From the NCBI GenBank assembly GCA_038211295.1, contig JBBQVS010000010.1, forward strand, positions 1-64,000: a DNA stretch of 64,000 bases, read 5' to 3'. The notes beneath the pieces were generated by a model, which was not told the origin of the DNA, made no database searches, and was given only the letters and a program-made list of their open reading frames with translations. Below are positions 34,425 through 43,075 of the stretch, one piece after another. This DNA is from JBBQVS01 sp038211295 (GTDB taxonomy: Bacteria > Chloroflexota > Ktedonobacteria > Ktedonobacterales > Ktedonobacteraceae). Each line of letters opens with the position of its first letter. Position 1 is the first letter of the stretch. The position numbers were made by a program, and so were the translations under genes.

Positions 34425-35690
34425 ATGGTAACATCACAGCAGAGTACAACAACACAACAGGCCGTTCGCACATTCGCGGATATTCGTAGCGACTTTCCTA
34501 TCTTATCGCGACAGGTTCACGGTAAATCGCTCGTCTATCTTGATAGTACCGCAAGCTCACAGAAGCCGAATGCAGTTATAGACGCGATGAGCCACTATTA
34601 TCAACACTTCAATGCGAATGTGCATCGCGGCGTCTATGAGATCAGCGAAGACGCGACGGCGGCGATGGAAAAAGCGCGTGTCAAGGTCGCACGTTTTCTC
34701 AACGCACGCTATAGCAGGCAGATTATTTTCACGCGCAACACCACCGAAAGTATCAACCTTGTCGCGTACAGTTGGGGGGGTGCCAACATTCACGCGGGCG
34801 ACCTTATCATCCTGACTGAGATGGAGCATCACAGCAACCTTGTCCCCTGGCAACTGCTCGCGCAGCGCACGGGTGCGCGGCTTGAGTTCATTCCTGTTGA
34901 TGACAACGGTCTTTTACGACTCGATATTTACGAGCACCTTCTGAAGCAAAAGCCAAAACTTGTGGCCTTCACCCAGATGTCCAACGTGCTTGGCACCATC
35001 ACGCCGGCGCAGCAGATGATCGCGCAGGCACACGCGGTTGACGCGATTGTGTTGCTCGACGCGGCGCAAAGCGTGCCGCATCTTCCCGTCGATGTGCAAG
35101 CACTCGATGTTGATTTTCTCTGCTTTAGCGCACACAAGATGCTAGGCCCTACCGGTATCGGCGTGCTGTATGGCAAACGCGACCTGCTTGAAGCCATGCC
35201 GCCGTTCATGAGTGGGGGCGACATGATACGCACGGTTGACTTGCGTGAGTCTACCTGGAACGAGCTACCCTGGAAATTCGAAGCTGGCACACCTGCTATC
35301 GCGGAAGCCATCGGGCTGGGCGCAGCCGTTGACTACCTGACGGCTATTGGTATGGAAAATGTCCTGCAACATGAGCGCGAGTTGACCGCATACGCGCTGG
35401 AACAACTCCAAACGGTTCCTGAGTTGAAGCTATATGGGCCAGACGCCAGTCAGCGCGGCGGCGTCGCGGCCTTCACACTTGGCGACGTGCATCCGCATGA
35501 TCTTGCTTCGATACTCGATCAAGAGGTTGGCGTCGCGATTCGCGCGGGCAACCATTGCGCCCAACCACTGCACAAACGCTACGGGTTAGCCGCGACTGCT
35601 CGCGCCAGCTTCTATATCTACACCAATCGGGCGGATATCGATATGCTTGTGCAGGGCTTGCATAAAGCCAAGCAAATTTTCAGCTTTTAG
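34425..35690 (+). CDS. sufS: Cysteine desulfurase SufS
   Basis: 421 residues, group II type. The PLP enzyme takes sulfur from cysteine and passes it to SufU. TEMEHHSN, SAHKMLGPTG (PLP Lys) and RAGNHCAQPLHKR (catalytic Cys on its short loop) are all present. AGGAA precedes the ATG. sufU follows after 26 nt. It could also feed FdhD. Confidence 0.97.
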   Translation: MVTSQQSTTTQQAVRTFADIRSDFPILSRQVHGKSLVYLDSTASSQKPNAVIDAMSHYYQHFNANVHRGVYEISEDATAAMEKARVKVARFLNARYSRQIIFTRNTTESINLVAYSWGGANIHAGDLIILTEMEHHSNLVPWQLLAQRTGARLEFIPVDDNGLLRLDIYEHLLKQKPKLVAFTQMSNVLGTITPAQQMIAQAHAVDAIVLLDAAQSVPHLPVDVQALDVDFLCFSAHKMLGPTGIGVLYGKRDLLEAMPPFMSGGDMIRTVDLRESTWNELPWKFEAGTPAIAEAIGLGAAVDYLTAIGMENVLQHERELTAYALEQLQTVPELKLYGPDASQRGGVAAFTLGDVHPHDLASILDQEVGVAIRAGNHCAQPLHKRYGLAATARASFYIYTNRADIDMLVQGLHKAKQIFSF

Positions 35691-35716
35691 TTGTCGTCGG
35701 GACAGGAGACGCCGCC

Positions 35717-36118
35717 ATGTCAATGGACTATCGTGAATATATTCTGGAACATTACCGCAACCCGCGCAACTATGGGAAGCTTGAGCTGCCCAATGTACAC
35801 GCCGAGGACGCGAACCCGTTGTGTGGCGACCAGCTTGGGATGGACCTGCTGGTCGAGGGCGATATCGTGCAAGAGGTACGCTTTCAGGGACGCGGATGCG
35901 CGATCAGTCAGGCAGCGGCCTCTATGCTCTCCGAGATGATCGAGGGCAAAACCGTCGCGGAAGTTCGCGCCCTGGGCAAAGAGGACGTACTTGACGCGCT
36001 TGGCGTGCCGATTAGTCCAGCGCGTACTAGATGCGCCTTTCTCTCATTGCGTGTGCTGCATCGCGGCCTCGCGCTGGCAGGACTCGAAACAGCGGCAGAA
36101 AGTGAAGAGGAAGAATAA
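35717..36118 (+). CDS. sufU: Zn-dependent sulfur acceptor SufU
   Basis: 133 residues. The IscU-fold protein in Gram-positive-type Suf systems accepts persulfide from SufS by Zn ligand exchange. Ligand motifs LCGD, GRGCAIS and the C-terminal RCAFLSL Cys are present, as is the insertion typical of SufU relative to IscU. It ends in an acidic EEEE tail. AGGAG lies before the ATG. The next gene starts 1 nt after its stop. Confidence 0.95.
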   Translation: MSMDYREYILEHYRNPRNYGKLELPNVHAEDANPLCGDQLGMDLLVEGDIVQEVRFQGRGCAISQAAASMLSEMIEGKTVAEVRALGKEDVLDALGVPISPARTRCAFLSLRVLHRGLALAGLETAAESEEEE

Positions 36119-36119
36119 T

Positions 36120-36854
36120 ATGCGTCTCAAAGGCAAAGCAGCAATCATCACAGGAGTGAGTGGCGCGGGTCAGGCCGGTTTCGCGGTTGCGAAGGCGTTC
36201 GCCTACGAAGGTGCCGACATCGCTATCTGCTCACGTGACAAGAGGCGCGTCGAGCAACGCGCAGCAGAATTACGCACAAGTGTAGAAAACGCGATGGTGT
36301 TGCCCATCGTTGCCGACCTCACCACAGAGGAGGGGGCAAAACAGCTTGTGCAGGAGACACTGGGCGCGTATGAGCGTATCGACATTCTGGTCAACCTCGC
36401 AGGTGGCCTCACGCAGTACGGCCCGTCAGCAGAGTTGAGCCTTGCTAACTGGGAGCGCGAGTTGAACAATAATCTCCTGACCGTTTTCCTGTGCATTCGC
36501 GCCGTCTGGCCCAGCATGAGCGATCAGGGAAGCGGTAAGATCATCAACTTCAGTCGCGCTGGTGGTGTCACAAGTTCAAGCGCGAATATGGCCGCTTACA
36601 ATAGCGCAAAGGCGGGCGTTGACGCACTGACCTATACCTTCGCTAAAGAGGGCGCAAGCACGGGTATTTATGTCAATGCCATCGCCCCCGGCCTGCTCGT
36701 TACTACGTCCAACCTCGCGTCCATGCAACCATCTGAAGAGGAAAAGCAGCGCGCATGGGTTGGTCTCGATAAGATTGCCGAAACCGCTATCTTCCTGGCA
36801 TCGGCCGCGAGCGATGGCGTGAACGGCGTACTTATCCCCGTCACACATCCATAA
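36120..36854 (+). CDS. Short-chain dehydrogenase/reductase in suf operon
   Basis: 244 residues from the ATG at 36120, directly after sufU. The cofactor motif is TGVSGAGQAG, slightly altered from TGxxxGxG. NLAG replaces NNAG, the catalytic Ser position is in INFSRAGG, and YNSAK gives the Tyr-Lys pair. It is a 3-oxoacyl-ACP-reductase-like SDR by general form. Its place between sufU and the Rieske ferredoxin is unusual, and no role in Fe-S assembly is known. It may simply be cotranscribed. Confidence 0.88.
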   Translation: MRLKGKAAIITGVSGAGQAGFAVAKAFAYEGADIAICSRDKRRVEQRAAELRTSVENAMVLPIVADLTTEEGAKQLVQETLGAYERIDILVNLAGGLTQYGPSAELSLANWERELNNNLLTVFLCIRAVWPSMSDQGSGKIINFSRAGGVTSSSANMAAYNSAKAGVDALTYTFAKEGASTGIYVNAIAPGLLVTTSNLASMQPSEEEKQRAWVGLDKIAETAIFLASAASDGVNGVLIPVTHP

Positions 36855-36886
36855 TATTTTTTGTCTGTTTGTTAGAAGAGGAACAC

Positions 36887-37207
36887 ATGGCAGGTTTTAT
36901 CAAGGTCGCGGAGACCAGCGAGGTCGAGGAGGGCGAGCTTATCGCCCTCGATGTTGAGGACGAGCCAATTTGTCTGGTGCGCTATGAAGGCACCGTTTAC
37001 GCCTTTACCAACAACTGTACACATATCAGTGGCCCTCTTAACGAAGGCAAACTTACAGGCTACGTGCTGCAATGCCCCTGGCACCTCGCCGAATTCGATG
37101 TTCGCACCGGCAAGGTCTTGCGTGGCCCCGCGCGTCAGGAACTCTACACCTACTCCGTGCGCGTCGAGAACAACGCAATCTATATTGCGATGCCAGAGGA
37201 AGAATAA
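36887..37207 (+). CDS. Rieske [2Fe-2S] ferredoxin
   Basis: 106 residues from the ATG at 36887, with AGAGGA upstream. The cluster ligands are CTH and CPWH (CxH ... CxxH), as in the soluble ferredoxins of ring-hydroxylating dioxygenases and NirD. Similar genes occur within suf operons of Actinobacteria and Deinococcota. It is likely an electron carrier, possibly for reductive steps in cluster assembly; this role is inference. It is the last gene of the suf transcript, since a new promoter follows. Confidence 0.93.
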   Translation: MAGFIKVAETSEVEEGELIALDVEDEPICLVRYEGTVYAFTNNCTHISGPLNEGKLTGYVLQCPWHLAEFDVRTGKVLRGPARQELYTYSVRVENNAIYIAMPEEE

Positions 37208-37209
37208 CC

Positions 37210-37238
37210 TTGACCTTTCTGCCTGTATTCTCTACAAT
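37210..37238 (+). promoter_or_regulatory. Promoter for the YdjM-like gene
   Basis: TTGACC (37210-37215), 17-bp spacer, TACAAT (37233-37238). It begins 2 nt after the Rieske stop codon. Confidence 0.65.
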
Positions 37239-37279
37239 GAGCCTACACACTCTAAATAGGTAGGAAGGTTATTATACAT

Positions 37280-37879
37280 ATGGAAGGTCGGTCTCATCTC
37301 CTCATCGGTCTAACGGCGGGCGTCGTGCTTGAAAGCTTTGTGCATTTAACTGGCGACCCCCTGACAGCGGCGAAAGCGGTTCCCCTCGCACTCATTCTCA
37401 AGAAAGCAATCTATTATTTTTCGGTGGGCTTTGGTGCGCTGTTGCCCGATATCGACAATGCGCGTAGCACACTGGGCCACAAACTCGGTTGGATTAGCCG
37501 CGAAATTCAGCATCTTGCGGGTCATCGCACGCTCTTTCACAGCTTTCTAGGCTTACTTCTCGGTTCGCTGCTCGCGCTCGGCCTTGAACAGTTGGTCATT
37601 CTACTACTCGATCAGCATGGCTTCGCGCTGCCCGCGCAAGTTGTAAGTGGCTCACACCTGGTCTTCTTTGGCGTACTCTTTGGATGTATAATGCATATTG
37701 CAGCGGATGCATTAACGCTTGGCGGCGTACCCCTGCTGTGGCCCAACAAGAAGCGGTTCGGCTTTCCGCCTAATCCCGACTTCCGCTTTCGGACAGGCTC
37801 ATGGCCTGAATTTGTGATTGTTTGGTCGTTTATGCTGCTTGTTGGCGTTGGCGTCTGGCAAGCAGTGATCGTGGTTTAG
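37280..37879 (+). CDS. YdjM/DUF457-type membrane-bound metal-dependent hydrolase
   Basis: 199 residues, about four membrane helices. The family motifs are SHLLIG near the N-terminus, GALLPDIDNARSTLG, and the His-rich HRTLFHSFLG and MHIAADALT, whose His/Asp residues would bind a metal. E. coli YdjM is LexA-controlled and its enzymatic role is unproven. An AGGAAGG ribosome binding site precedes the ATG. A DUF2079 gene follows 12 nt later. Confidence 0.88.
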   Translation: MEGRSHLLIGLTAGVVLESFVHLTGDPLTAAKAVPLALILKKAIYYFSVGFGALLPDIDNARSTLGHKLGWISREIQHLAGHRTLFHSFLGLLLGSLLALGLEQLVILLLDQHGFALPAQVVSGSHLVFFGVLFGCIMHIAADALTLGGVPLLWPNKKRFGFPPNPDFRFRTGSWPEFVIVWSFMLLVGVGVWQAVIVV

Positions 37880-37891
37880 CAGCAAGGACCT

Positions 37892-39673
37892 ATGCAAACG
37901 TTTGGCCTTCACATACAGGAAAAACAACAGCGTGTTGCACTACTCATCACCTGGATACTTATTATAGGGTATACGCTATTGATGAGTTATCTGACTGTTT
38001 TGCGCTACGACACGTTTAAGGCAACGGCCTTCGATCTGGGCAATATGGATCAGGCATTGTGGAACACATTTCATGGACGCCTGTTTCAGTTCACCAATCA
38101 GGGTAGTGATTTCTATGGCCCACCCACGCGCCTCGCGATTCACTTCGAGCCAATTATTTTGCCGCTCTCATTGCTCTATGCGTTCCATGAGGATGCGCGT
38201 CTGTTGCTTGTAACGCAAACCGTGATGATCGCGGCAGGTGGCTGGCCCGTCTATCTCCTCGCACGCAAATATATCTCAACGTGGCCTCTTGTAGCGTCCG
38301 TACTGGTGCTGGCCTACTATATTATGCCGGCCCTGCTGGGCATCAACATTTTCGATTTTCACCCTCTAAGCCTGGCAACGCCGTTTTTGTTGTACGCCGT
38401 TTTAGCTCTGGAATACAAGCGATATGTCTGGTTCCTGCTCTTGAGTGTGCTGGCGGCAGGGTGTAAAGAGGATGTACCACTCGCGGTTGCGCTGCTTGGC
38501 GTACTGGTTATCTGGAAATATAAGCTGCCGCGCCTGGGCGCATTGCTACTTGTCGGTGGCGTGACGTGGAGCATGATTGCGTTCCTGGTGGTCATTCCGC
38601 ATTTTTATCCTGGTACAGTACATAGCAACTACTGGTATCGCTACGAAGCACTCGGCAGTTCGCCATCTGCCGCGATTGTCAACATTCTTTTACACCCCTG
38701 GTTACTCTTTCTCACCTTCCTGACCCTTGACCGTTTTTACTATATCGGCGGTCTGCTCCGTAGCACGGGTTTCTTCTCACTGCTCGCCCCCGAATGGCTC
38801 CTACCCGCCATTCCTGCGTTAGCAATCAACCTCTTTAGCGATTACCCCCTTTACTATAGCGGTGTGTATCACTATAACGCGGTGATTATTCCTTTTGTCA
38901 TGGTCGCTGCTATTCACGGGACGCGCCGCTTCTTACGCTACTGGTGTGTGTGGCGTGGTGAAAGCGAAGAGGTCATCCTTGATGCTTCAGCAGGACACGA
39001 AACACGGTTCGCATACTGGCTCAGACAAGACTTGCCCTTTCTACAGCAGCGTATGCATAGTGTACAAGTTGGCAAAAAGTGGGTAAGTAGTACGTATACG
39101 ACCCTGCTCACCTTTACGCGTCCGATGCTGGCCGGGCCAGCATTTGCGCCAACTATGATACGCGTTCAACAGGCATATCCAATGATGGCGCGGCTTTATA
39201 CAAGCCAGAGAAAAAATGCCACCTCGCATCTCGCTCCACTGGCCCGGCAGGCCACGCTATCACACTTGCAATGGTGGGTCGGTGTCTGGCTTGTCACAAT
39301 GCTTGTCGTAAACTTTTTTATACTGTACCCACAGCTAAACAGTTTCTGGCCCGACCATTTACCAGCAGTGAGGGAACAGCACATCAACCAGCTGCTGGCG
39401 ATCATTCCACCAAACGCCTCAGTCTCCGCGAGCGAGAGTCTCAACCCGCACCTGAGTCAACGCTTATACATCACCGTGTTTCCCGCAATCACATTCTCGA
39501 CATCAAAGCACATCAACAACACAGTACAATATGTGATTGTTGACGTGCAAAGTATCGCGCCCGAAGACCGCGTTAGTGTCTCAGCAAAGCTGAACCAGCT
39601 GGTAAACTCAAAGCAGTTTCGTGTGCTGGGAGAAGCTGAAGGCGTAAAATTATTGGTACGGCGTGATACGTAG
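37892..39673 (+). CDS. DUF2079 polytopic membrane protein
   Basis: 593 residues. The N-terminal block FKATAFDLGNMDQALWNT and LAIHFEPIILP define DUF2079, a family related in layout to GT-C glycosyltransferases and restricted to a few phyla including Chloroflexota and Cyanobacteria. About nine to ten membrane segments are followed by a soluble cytoplasmic-like stretch (about 360-450), another helix near 470, and a periplasmic C-terminal domain. Function is unknown; a glycosyltransferase-like role is inference. Confidence 0.88.
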   Translation: MQTFGLHIQEKQQRVALLITWILIIGYTLLMSYLTVLRYDTFKATAFDLGNMDQALWNTFHGRLFQFTNQGSDFYGPPTRLAIHFEPIILPLSLLYAFHEDARLLLVTQTVMIAAGGWPVYLLARKYISTWPLVASVLVLAYYIMPALLGINIFDFHPLSLATPFLLYAVLALEYKRYVWFLLLSVLAAGCKEDVPLAVALLGVLVIWKYKLPRLGALLLVGGVTWSMIAFLVVIPHFYPGTVHSNYWYRYEALGSSPSAAIVNILLHPWLLFLTFLTLDRFYYIGGLLRSTGFFSLLAPEWLLPAIPALAINLFSDYPLYYSGVYHYNAVIIPFVMVAAIHGTRRFLRYWCVWRGESEEVILDASAGHETRFAYWLRQDLPFLQQRMHSVQVGKKWVSSTYTTLLTFTRPMLAGPAFAPTMIRVQQAYPMMARLYTSQRKNATSHLAPLARQATLSHLQWWVGVWLVTMLVVNFFILYPQLNSFWPDHLPAVREQHINQLLAIIPPNASVSASESLNPHLSQRLYITVFPAITFSTSKHINNTVQYVIVDVQSIAPEDRVSVSAKLNQLVNSKQFRVLGEAEGVKLLVRRDT

Positions 39674-39694
39674 CAGAGTATGGGCAGTACATGT

Positions 39695-39700
39695 TATAAT
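39695..39700 (+). promoter_or_regulatory. Extended -10 box for the YggT gene
   Basis: TATAAT with TGT immediately upstream, 71 nt before the start codon. No convincing -35 element is visible. Confidence 0.45.
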
Positions 39701-39771
39701 TCGACCATCAATAGTATTCGCTGGCTTTCTTACGCACGACGTTTTTGGCTAGTTGAACAAAGGAACACAGG

Positions 39772-40242
39772 ATGCCGAATAGTTCATTTCCAGACGATCC
39801 CACCCGTGTGCAACCCAAGCAGATGGAAGACCTCCAACTGAAGCCGATGCCACAGACACCACCACCGCCGCTGCCTGAAGCAATGCCAGAGGAGGAGGCC
39901 GAAGTACGTCAGGAGGAGGCGCGTACTGTACGGTACGCCATTGGAAAACTCAATGATTTTATTCAATGGTTCGTTACTGTTCTGGAAGTGTTGCTCGCGA
40001 TACGCTTTCTGCTCAAGCTGATTGGCGCAGACCCGAACAATCTTTTTGCAGGCTTTCTTTACGCTCTGACAACCATAGTCCTTGTACCATTCGATTCAAT
40101 TGTACATACGCCTTCGCTTCGTACCAATCAAGCTTTCGAGTGGTCAACGCTCATCGCCATGGCTATTTACTGGCTCCTCTTCTGGGCAGTAAGACGCTTC
40201 TTACGCATTCTCATCAGTAGTCCGGAGGAAGCACCGAGCTAA
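39772..40242 (+). CDS. YggT-family membrane protein
   Basis: 156 residues. A Pro/Glu-rich cytoplasmic N-terminus (about 1-55) precedes two membrane helices containing the YggT pattern FVTVLEVLLAIRFLLKLIGAD and the short PFDSI loop. Single-repeat YggT proteins are near cell-division genes in some bacteria and have been linked to osmotic shock and septum functions. The long acidic N-terminal extension is unusual. AAAGGAACACAGG precedes the ATG. Confidence 0.88.
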   Translation: MPNSSFPDDPTRVQPKQMEDLQLKPMPQTPPPPLPEAMPEEEAEVRQEEARTVRYAIGKLNDFIQWFVTVLEVLLAIRFLLKLIGADPNNLFAGFLYALTTIVLVPFDSIVHTPSLRTNQAFEWSTLIAMAIYWLLFWAVRRFLRILISSPEEAPS

Positions 40243-40263
40243 ACGTTACTTACAAAAGACACG

Positions 40264-40341
40264 ATGCCTGTACCTTAGAAAAGGGTACAGGCATCCAGAT
40301 ACATGCCACAACAACATATATCTGAATGCCTGTACCTTTTT
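40264..40341. terminator. Bidirectional terminator with competing hairpins
   Basis: ATGCCTGTACC occurs at 40264-40274 and 40326-40336, with its complement GGTACAGGCAT at 40284-40294. The central arm can pair with either side. The right pairing is extended by CAGATA/TATCTG and followed by TTTTTCTC; read on the minus strand the same stem is followed by CTTTTCT. It serves YggT (plus) and the small membrane gene (minus). Confidence 0.75.
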
Positions 40342-40360
40342 CTCAACAGAAAAGCACTGG

Positions 40361-40468
40361 TTATTTTCGCCGCAGCAGCACGATAATAATAACTATAATA
40401 ACAATAACGATAAGGTAGGGAATCTGAATCGTCATACTTAACACGTTGTCGGCGACATTTAATGTCAT
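40361..40468 (-). CDS. Candidate 35-residue single-span membrane protein
   Basis: 35 codons from an ATG with GAGGAT about 9 nt upstream. A short polar N-terminus (MTLNVADNVLSM) is followed by a hydrophobic helix made almost only of Ile and Val (PYLIVIVIIVIIIVLL) and a positive RRK end. This is the pattern of real small membrane proteins, with the positive end inside. It ends before a terminator. Function is unknown and similarity cannot be judged by eye. Confidence 0.6.
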   Translation of the reverse strand: MTLNVADNVLSMTIQIPYLIVIVIIVIIIVLLRRK

Positions 40469-40695
40469 AGTGTATATCCTCTTTCAAAAGTGAATACTCA
40501 GAAGCAACTTCTCTTCAATAAGAAGGAGAAGAATCATGTGATATTGTATTAGCCTCGTCTTTATAAAGCACGTTATTTGCAACATCTCTCACGTATAAAA
40601 CGAATGGGAAGGTGTTTAAGTTTTGGAAACGAGGATTTACAGGTATCAATGTAGCAGTAAATGTACAGAAACAGGGTAGAGTCGTTCGCTAAAAA

Positions 40696-40768
40696 TGGGA
40701 CTGAGAGGAATCGAACCTCCGGCGCAGCGTTTAGGAAACGCTTGCTCTATCCACTGAGCTACAATCCC
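40696..40768 (-). tRNA. tRNA-Arg (anticodon CCT)
   Basis: A 73-nt cloverleaf on the minus strand: acceptor GGGATTG/CAGTCCC with A73, D stem GCTC/GAGC, anticodon stem AGCGT/ACGCT with loop TTCCTAA (anticodon CCT, reads AGG), a 5-nt variable loop, and T arm GGAGG-TTCGATT-CCTCT. CCA is not encoded. A TTTTT run follows on the minus strand. Confidence 0.95.
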
Positions 40769-40813
40769 AATACGTTCATGTTACCACAAGCGTCAAGAAG
40801 TCCGAGAGCGTGA

Positions 40814-40924
40814 CTATCTTAGTTTTCGGTACTGTTTTCTTGCTCCATGCCTTCCAGTGTTGGCTGTGCGTCCAACAAATCTTTTAGACGAAACAGTAAT
40901 TTCTTTGACACGCTTCTTCGGCAC
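40814..40924 (-). CDS. Candidate 36-residue basic protein upstream of tRNA-Arg
   Basis: GTG start with TAGGAG 7 nt upstream; 36 residues, of which about a third are Lys or Arg (MPKKRVKEITVSSKRF ... HGARKQYRKLR). Its size and charge recall small ribosome-associated or nucleic-acid-binding proteins, but no family was recognised. It ends 45 nt before the tRNA-Arg gene on the same strand, so both could share a transcript. It contains one AGG codon, read by that tRNA. Confidence 0.5.
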   Translation of the reverse strand: MPKKRVKEITVSSKRFVGRTANTGRHGARKQYRKLR

Positions 40925-41039
40925 GATATTTCTCCTAAAAGAGTCTATCTTCGGTTAAAATAGGAGCGCAATTCACCGTCAGTATATTTTTTGCGTCCTC
41001 GCGTAGCCGTTTCCGCACTCTGGGCAATGATGGGAACGG

Positions 41040-42008
41040 CTATTCCCCCTTTCGCCACGCCTGCAACAACGCTTGTTCTTGCTGGGGCTTCAACCCGACT
41101 TTGAGTTCTGTGTCCTTGCCTTTCCATGCAAGGGTCGCACGAATGGTCTCGGCAAGTGGACGAAATGTTAGTCCTTGCTGAATGGCTCTGGCGCAATCTA
41201 CAGTCCTGAAACCAATGTATTCTTCGGGTACATATAGTGGTAACTCGACCTCATGTGCGGTAAGAAACTCATCACCAACCCATACAAACGTGGTATCGCT
41301 TCCCGTCACGGTTTTACACTCGTCAAGCAAACGGCCCATTGGTAGCATGTAGTTCGGGCCAGTCGCGTTGTAGGTTCCCGTCTTGCGTCCCTCGACCATA
41401 CGCACAATCCACGCGGCAAGATCGCGGGCATCGATAAACTGCGTCGGTTGCTCCGCATCGCCGGGAGCCAGCATTTCCCCACCCTGCGCGACCCGATGAG
41501 GCCAGTAAGTGAAACGGTCTGTGACATCGCCGGGGCCAACAATCAGGCCGGGACGGATAACCAATGTGCGTGCGGGCATCGCTTTTTCCGCCGCCTGCTC
41601 GCTAAGCGCCTTCAACGCCCCGTATGTCTCGTTCGTTACCGCCTCTACGCTCATATCCGTTAGTGTCGCGACTGCGGCGTGTTCGTCCATGTCACGCTTC
41701 CCGAAGTCGGCGTAGACGGAGATACTGGAGATAAACGTGTAATGATTCGTCAGAGTAGCGAGGGCCTGCGCGGACGCTCCCACGACACGCGGCACATAAC
41801 CGCAGGTGTCCAGTACGGCGTCCCAGTATCGCCCCTGCAAAAGCGCGAGTTCACCGTCACGATTACCGTGTAGTTGCTCGATGTCGGGGAAAAGCGTTGA
41901 GTTGCTCTGCCCACGGTTGAATAACGTCAATGTGTGTCCATGCTCAAGAGCCGCCTCGACAAGGTGGCGACCAAGAAAACCTGTTCCGCCAATCATCAGT
42001 AATTGCAT
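41040..42008 (-). CDS. NAD-dependent epimerase/dehydratase (extended SDR)
   Basis: 322 residues from the ATG at 42008, which is correctly spaced from AAAGGA; the ATG at 42014 is too close to it. The Rossmann motif GGTGFLGRHL is at the N-terminus. The catalytic Tyr of YxxxK is in ETYGALK (YGALK). LVIRPGLIVGPGD and FIDARDLAAWIV are typical of isoflavone-reductase/NDP-sugar epimerase relatives, including plant-type CSP41-like proteins. The substrate is unclear. It is a single-gene unit. Confidence 0.88.
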   Translation of the reverse strand: MQLLMIGGTGFLGRHLVEAALEHGHTLTLFNRGQSNSTLFPDIEQLHGNRDGELALLQGRYWDAVLDTCGYVPRVVGASAQALATLTNHYTFISSISVYADFGKRDMDEHAAVATLTDMSVEAVTNETYGALKALSEQAAEKAMPARTLVIRPGLIVGPGDVTDRFTYWPHRVAQGGEMLAPGDAEQPTQFIDARDLAAWIVRMVEGRKTGTYNATGPNYMLPMGRLLDECKTVTGSDTTFVWVGDEFLTAHEVELPLYVPEEYIGFRTVDCARAIQQGLTFRPLAETIRATLAWKGKDTELKVGLKPQQEQALLQAWRKGE

Positions 42009-42097
42009 TAGCATATTCCTTTCAATGCTGTTTTCTCTAAGCATATGTTTTTTTGTGGCAAAGTGGAAGTGTGTAGCAATGCTCTTAGCATATACCC

Positions 42098-42127
42098 TCG
42101 TCAAAAAACGTGTTAGACTCTTATAAT
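42098..42127 (+). promoter_or_regulatory. Promoter of the epoxide-hydrolase-like gene
   Basis: TCGTCA (42098-42103), 18-bp spacer, consensus TATAAT (42122-42127). The start codon is 42 nt downstream. Confidence 0.5.
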
Positions 42128-42169
42128 ACACACTGTAGACGTATCAAATAACAGGCAGGATTGTGCTAT

Positions 42170-43048
42170 ATGGCGACAACAGTTGAGACATGGCAGCATC
42201 GCGACACCATCACCAATGGTATTCGGATGCATTATGTTATTCAGGGTGAAGAGAACAAGGGGCCGCTGATCGTGCTTCTACATGGTTTCCCGGAGTTCTG
42301 GTATTCGTGGCGGCATCAAATACTTTTTCTTGCGGAACAGGGATATACCGTTGTGGCACCAGACTTGCGCGGCTATAACGATACCGATAAGCCACGCACA
42401 GGCTACGATGTACCGAATCTCCTCCGCGATATTGTGGGCTTGCTTGAAAATCTTGAGCGAAAAAAGGCGGTTATTGTCGGACACGATTGGGGCGGCGCGT
42501 TGGCGTGGGTCTTCGCAATGCGCTATCCAGAGATGACCGAGCGTTTGATTGTGCTGAACGCGCCGCATCCGTGGGCATTGCAACGCGAACTACGCACAAT
42601 CAAGCAACTCAGGAAAAGCTGGTACATCTTCTTTTTTCAAATCCCCTGGTTGCCCGAAGCTCTGCTGGGCGCGAATCATGCTGCCGCGATTGGCAAAGCT
42701 ATTCACGATAGCGCGGTGCAGAAAGCAGAGTTTCCGCCGGACGTGTTGCAACGTTACCAGGCCGCGATGAGCAAGCCAGGGGCGTTGACCGCCGCGTTAA
42801 ACTATTACCGCACAGTTTTTCGTCGGGGGAGCTATGGTTCGACGGGCAGTCGCGTCCAGACAATTATTCACGCGCCAACGCTCTTAATCTGGGGAACACA
42901 GGATGTCGCGCTTGATATTGCCTTGACCAGAGGACTTGAGCAATGGGTGCCACATATTCAGATACGACGCCTGCCCAATAGCGGACACTGGGTACAGCAA
43001 GAGCAACCCGATGCGGTAAACAATCTTATGCAACAATTCTTGCAGTGA
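42170..43048 (+). CDS. Alpha/beta hydrolase, epoxide-hydrolase type
   Basis: 292 residues from the ATG at 42170 (AGGA upstream). Features of epoxide hydrolases and haloalkane/fluoroacetate dehalogenases are visible: HGFPEFWYSW oxyanion region, GHDWGG nucleophile elbow with Asp, WGTQD acid, and NSGHWVQQEQP with the catalytic His. Two Tyr residues in the cap (YQAA, YYRT) would favour epoxide hydrolysis over dehalogenation. It is probably a detoxifying enzyme. It converges with the B12-regulator gene. Confidence 0.9.
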   Translation: MATTVETWQHRDTITNGIRMHYVIQGEENKGPLIVLLHGFPEFWYSWRHQILFLAEQGYTVVAPDLRGYNDTDKPRTGYDVPNLLRDIVGLLENLERKKAVIVGHDWGGALAWVFAMRYPEMTERLIVLNAPHPWALQRELRTIKQLRKSWYIFFFQIPWLPEALLGANHAAAIGKAIHDSAVQKAEFPPDVLQRYQAAMSKPGALTAALNYYRTVFRRGSYGSTGSRVQTIIHAPTLLIWGTQDVALDIALTRGLEQWVPHIQIRRLPNSGHWVQQEQPDAVNNLMQQFLQ

Positions 43049-43075
43049 GGGTGATAGTATCACCCTCATCAACGC

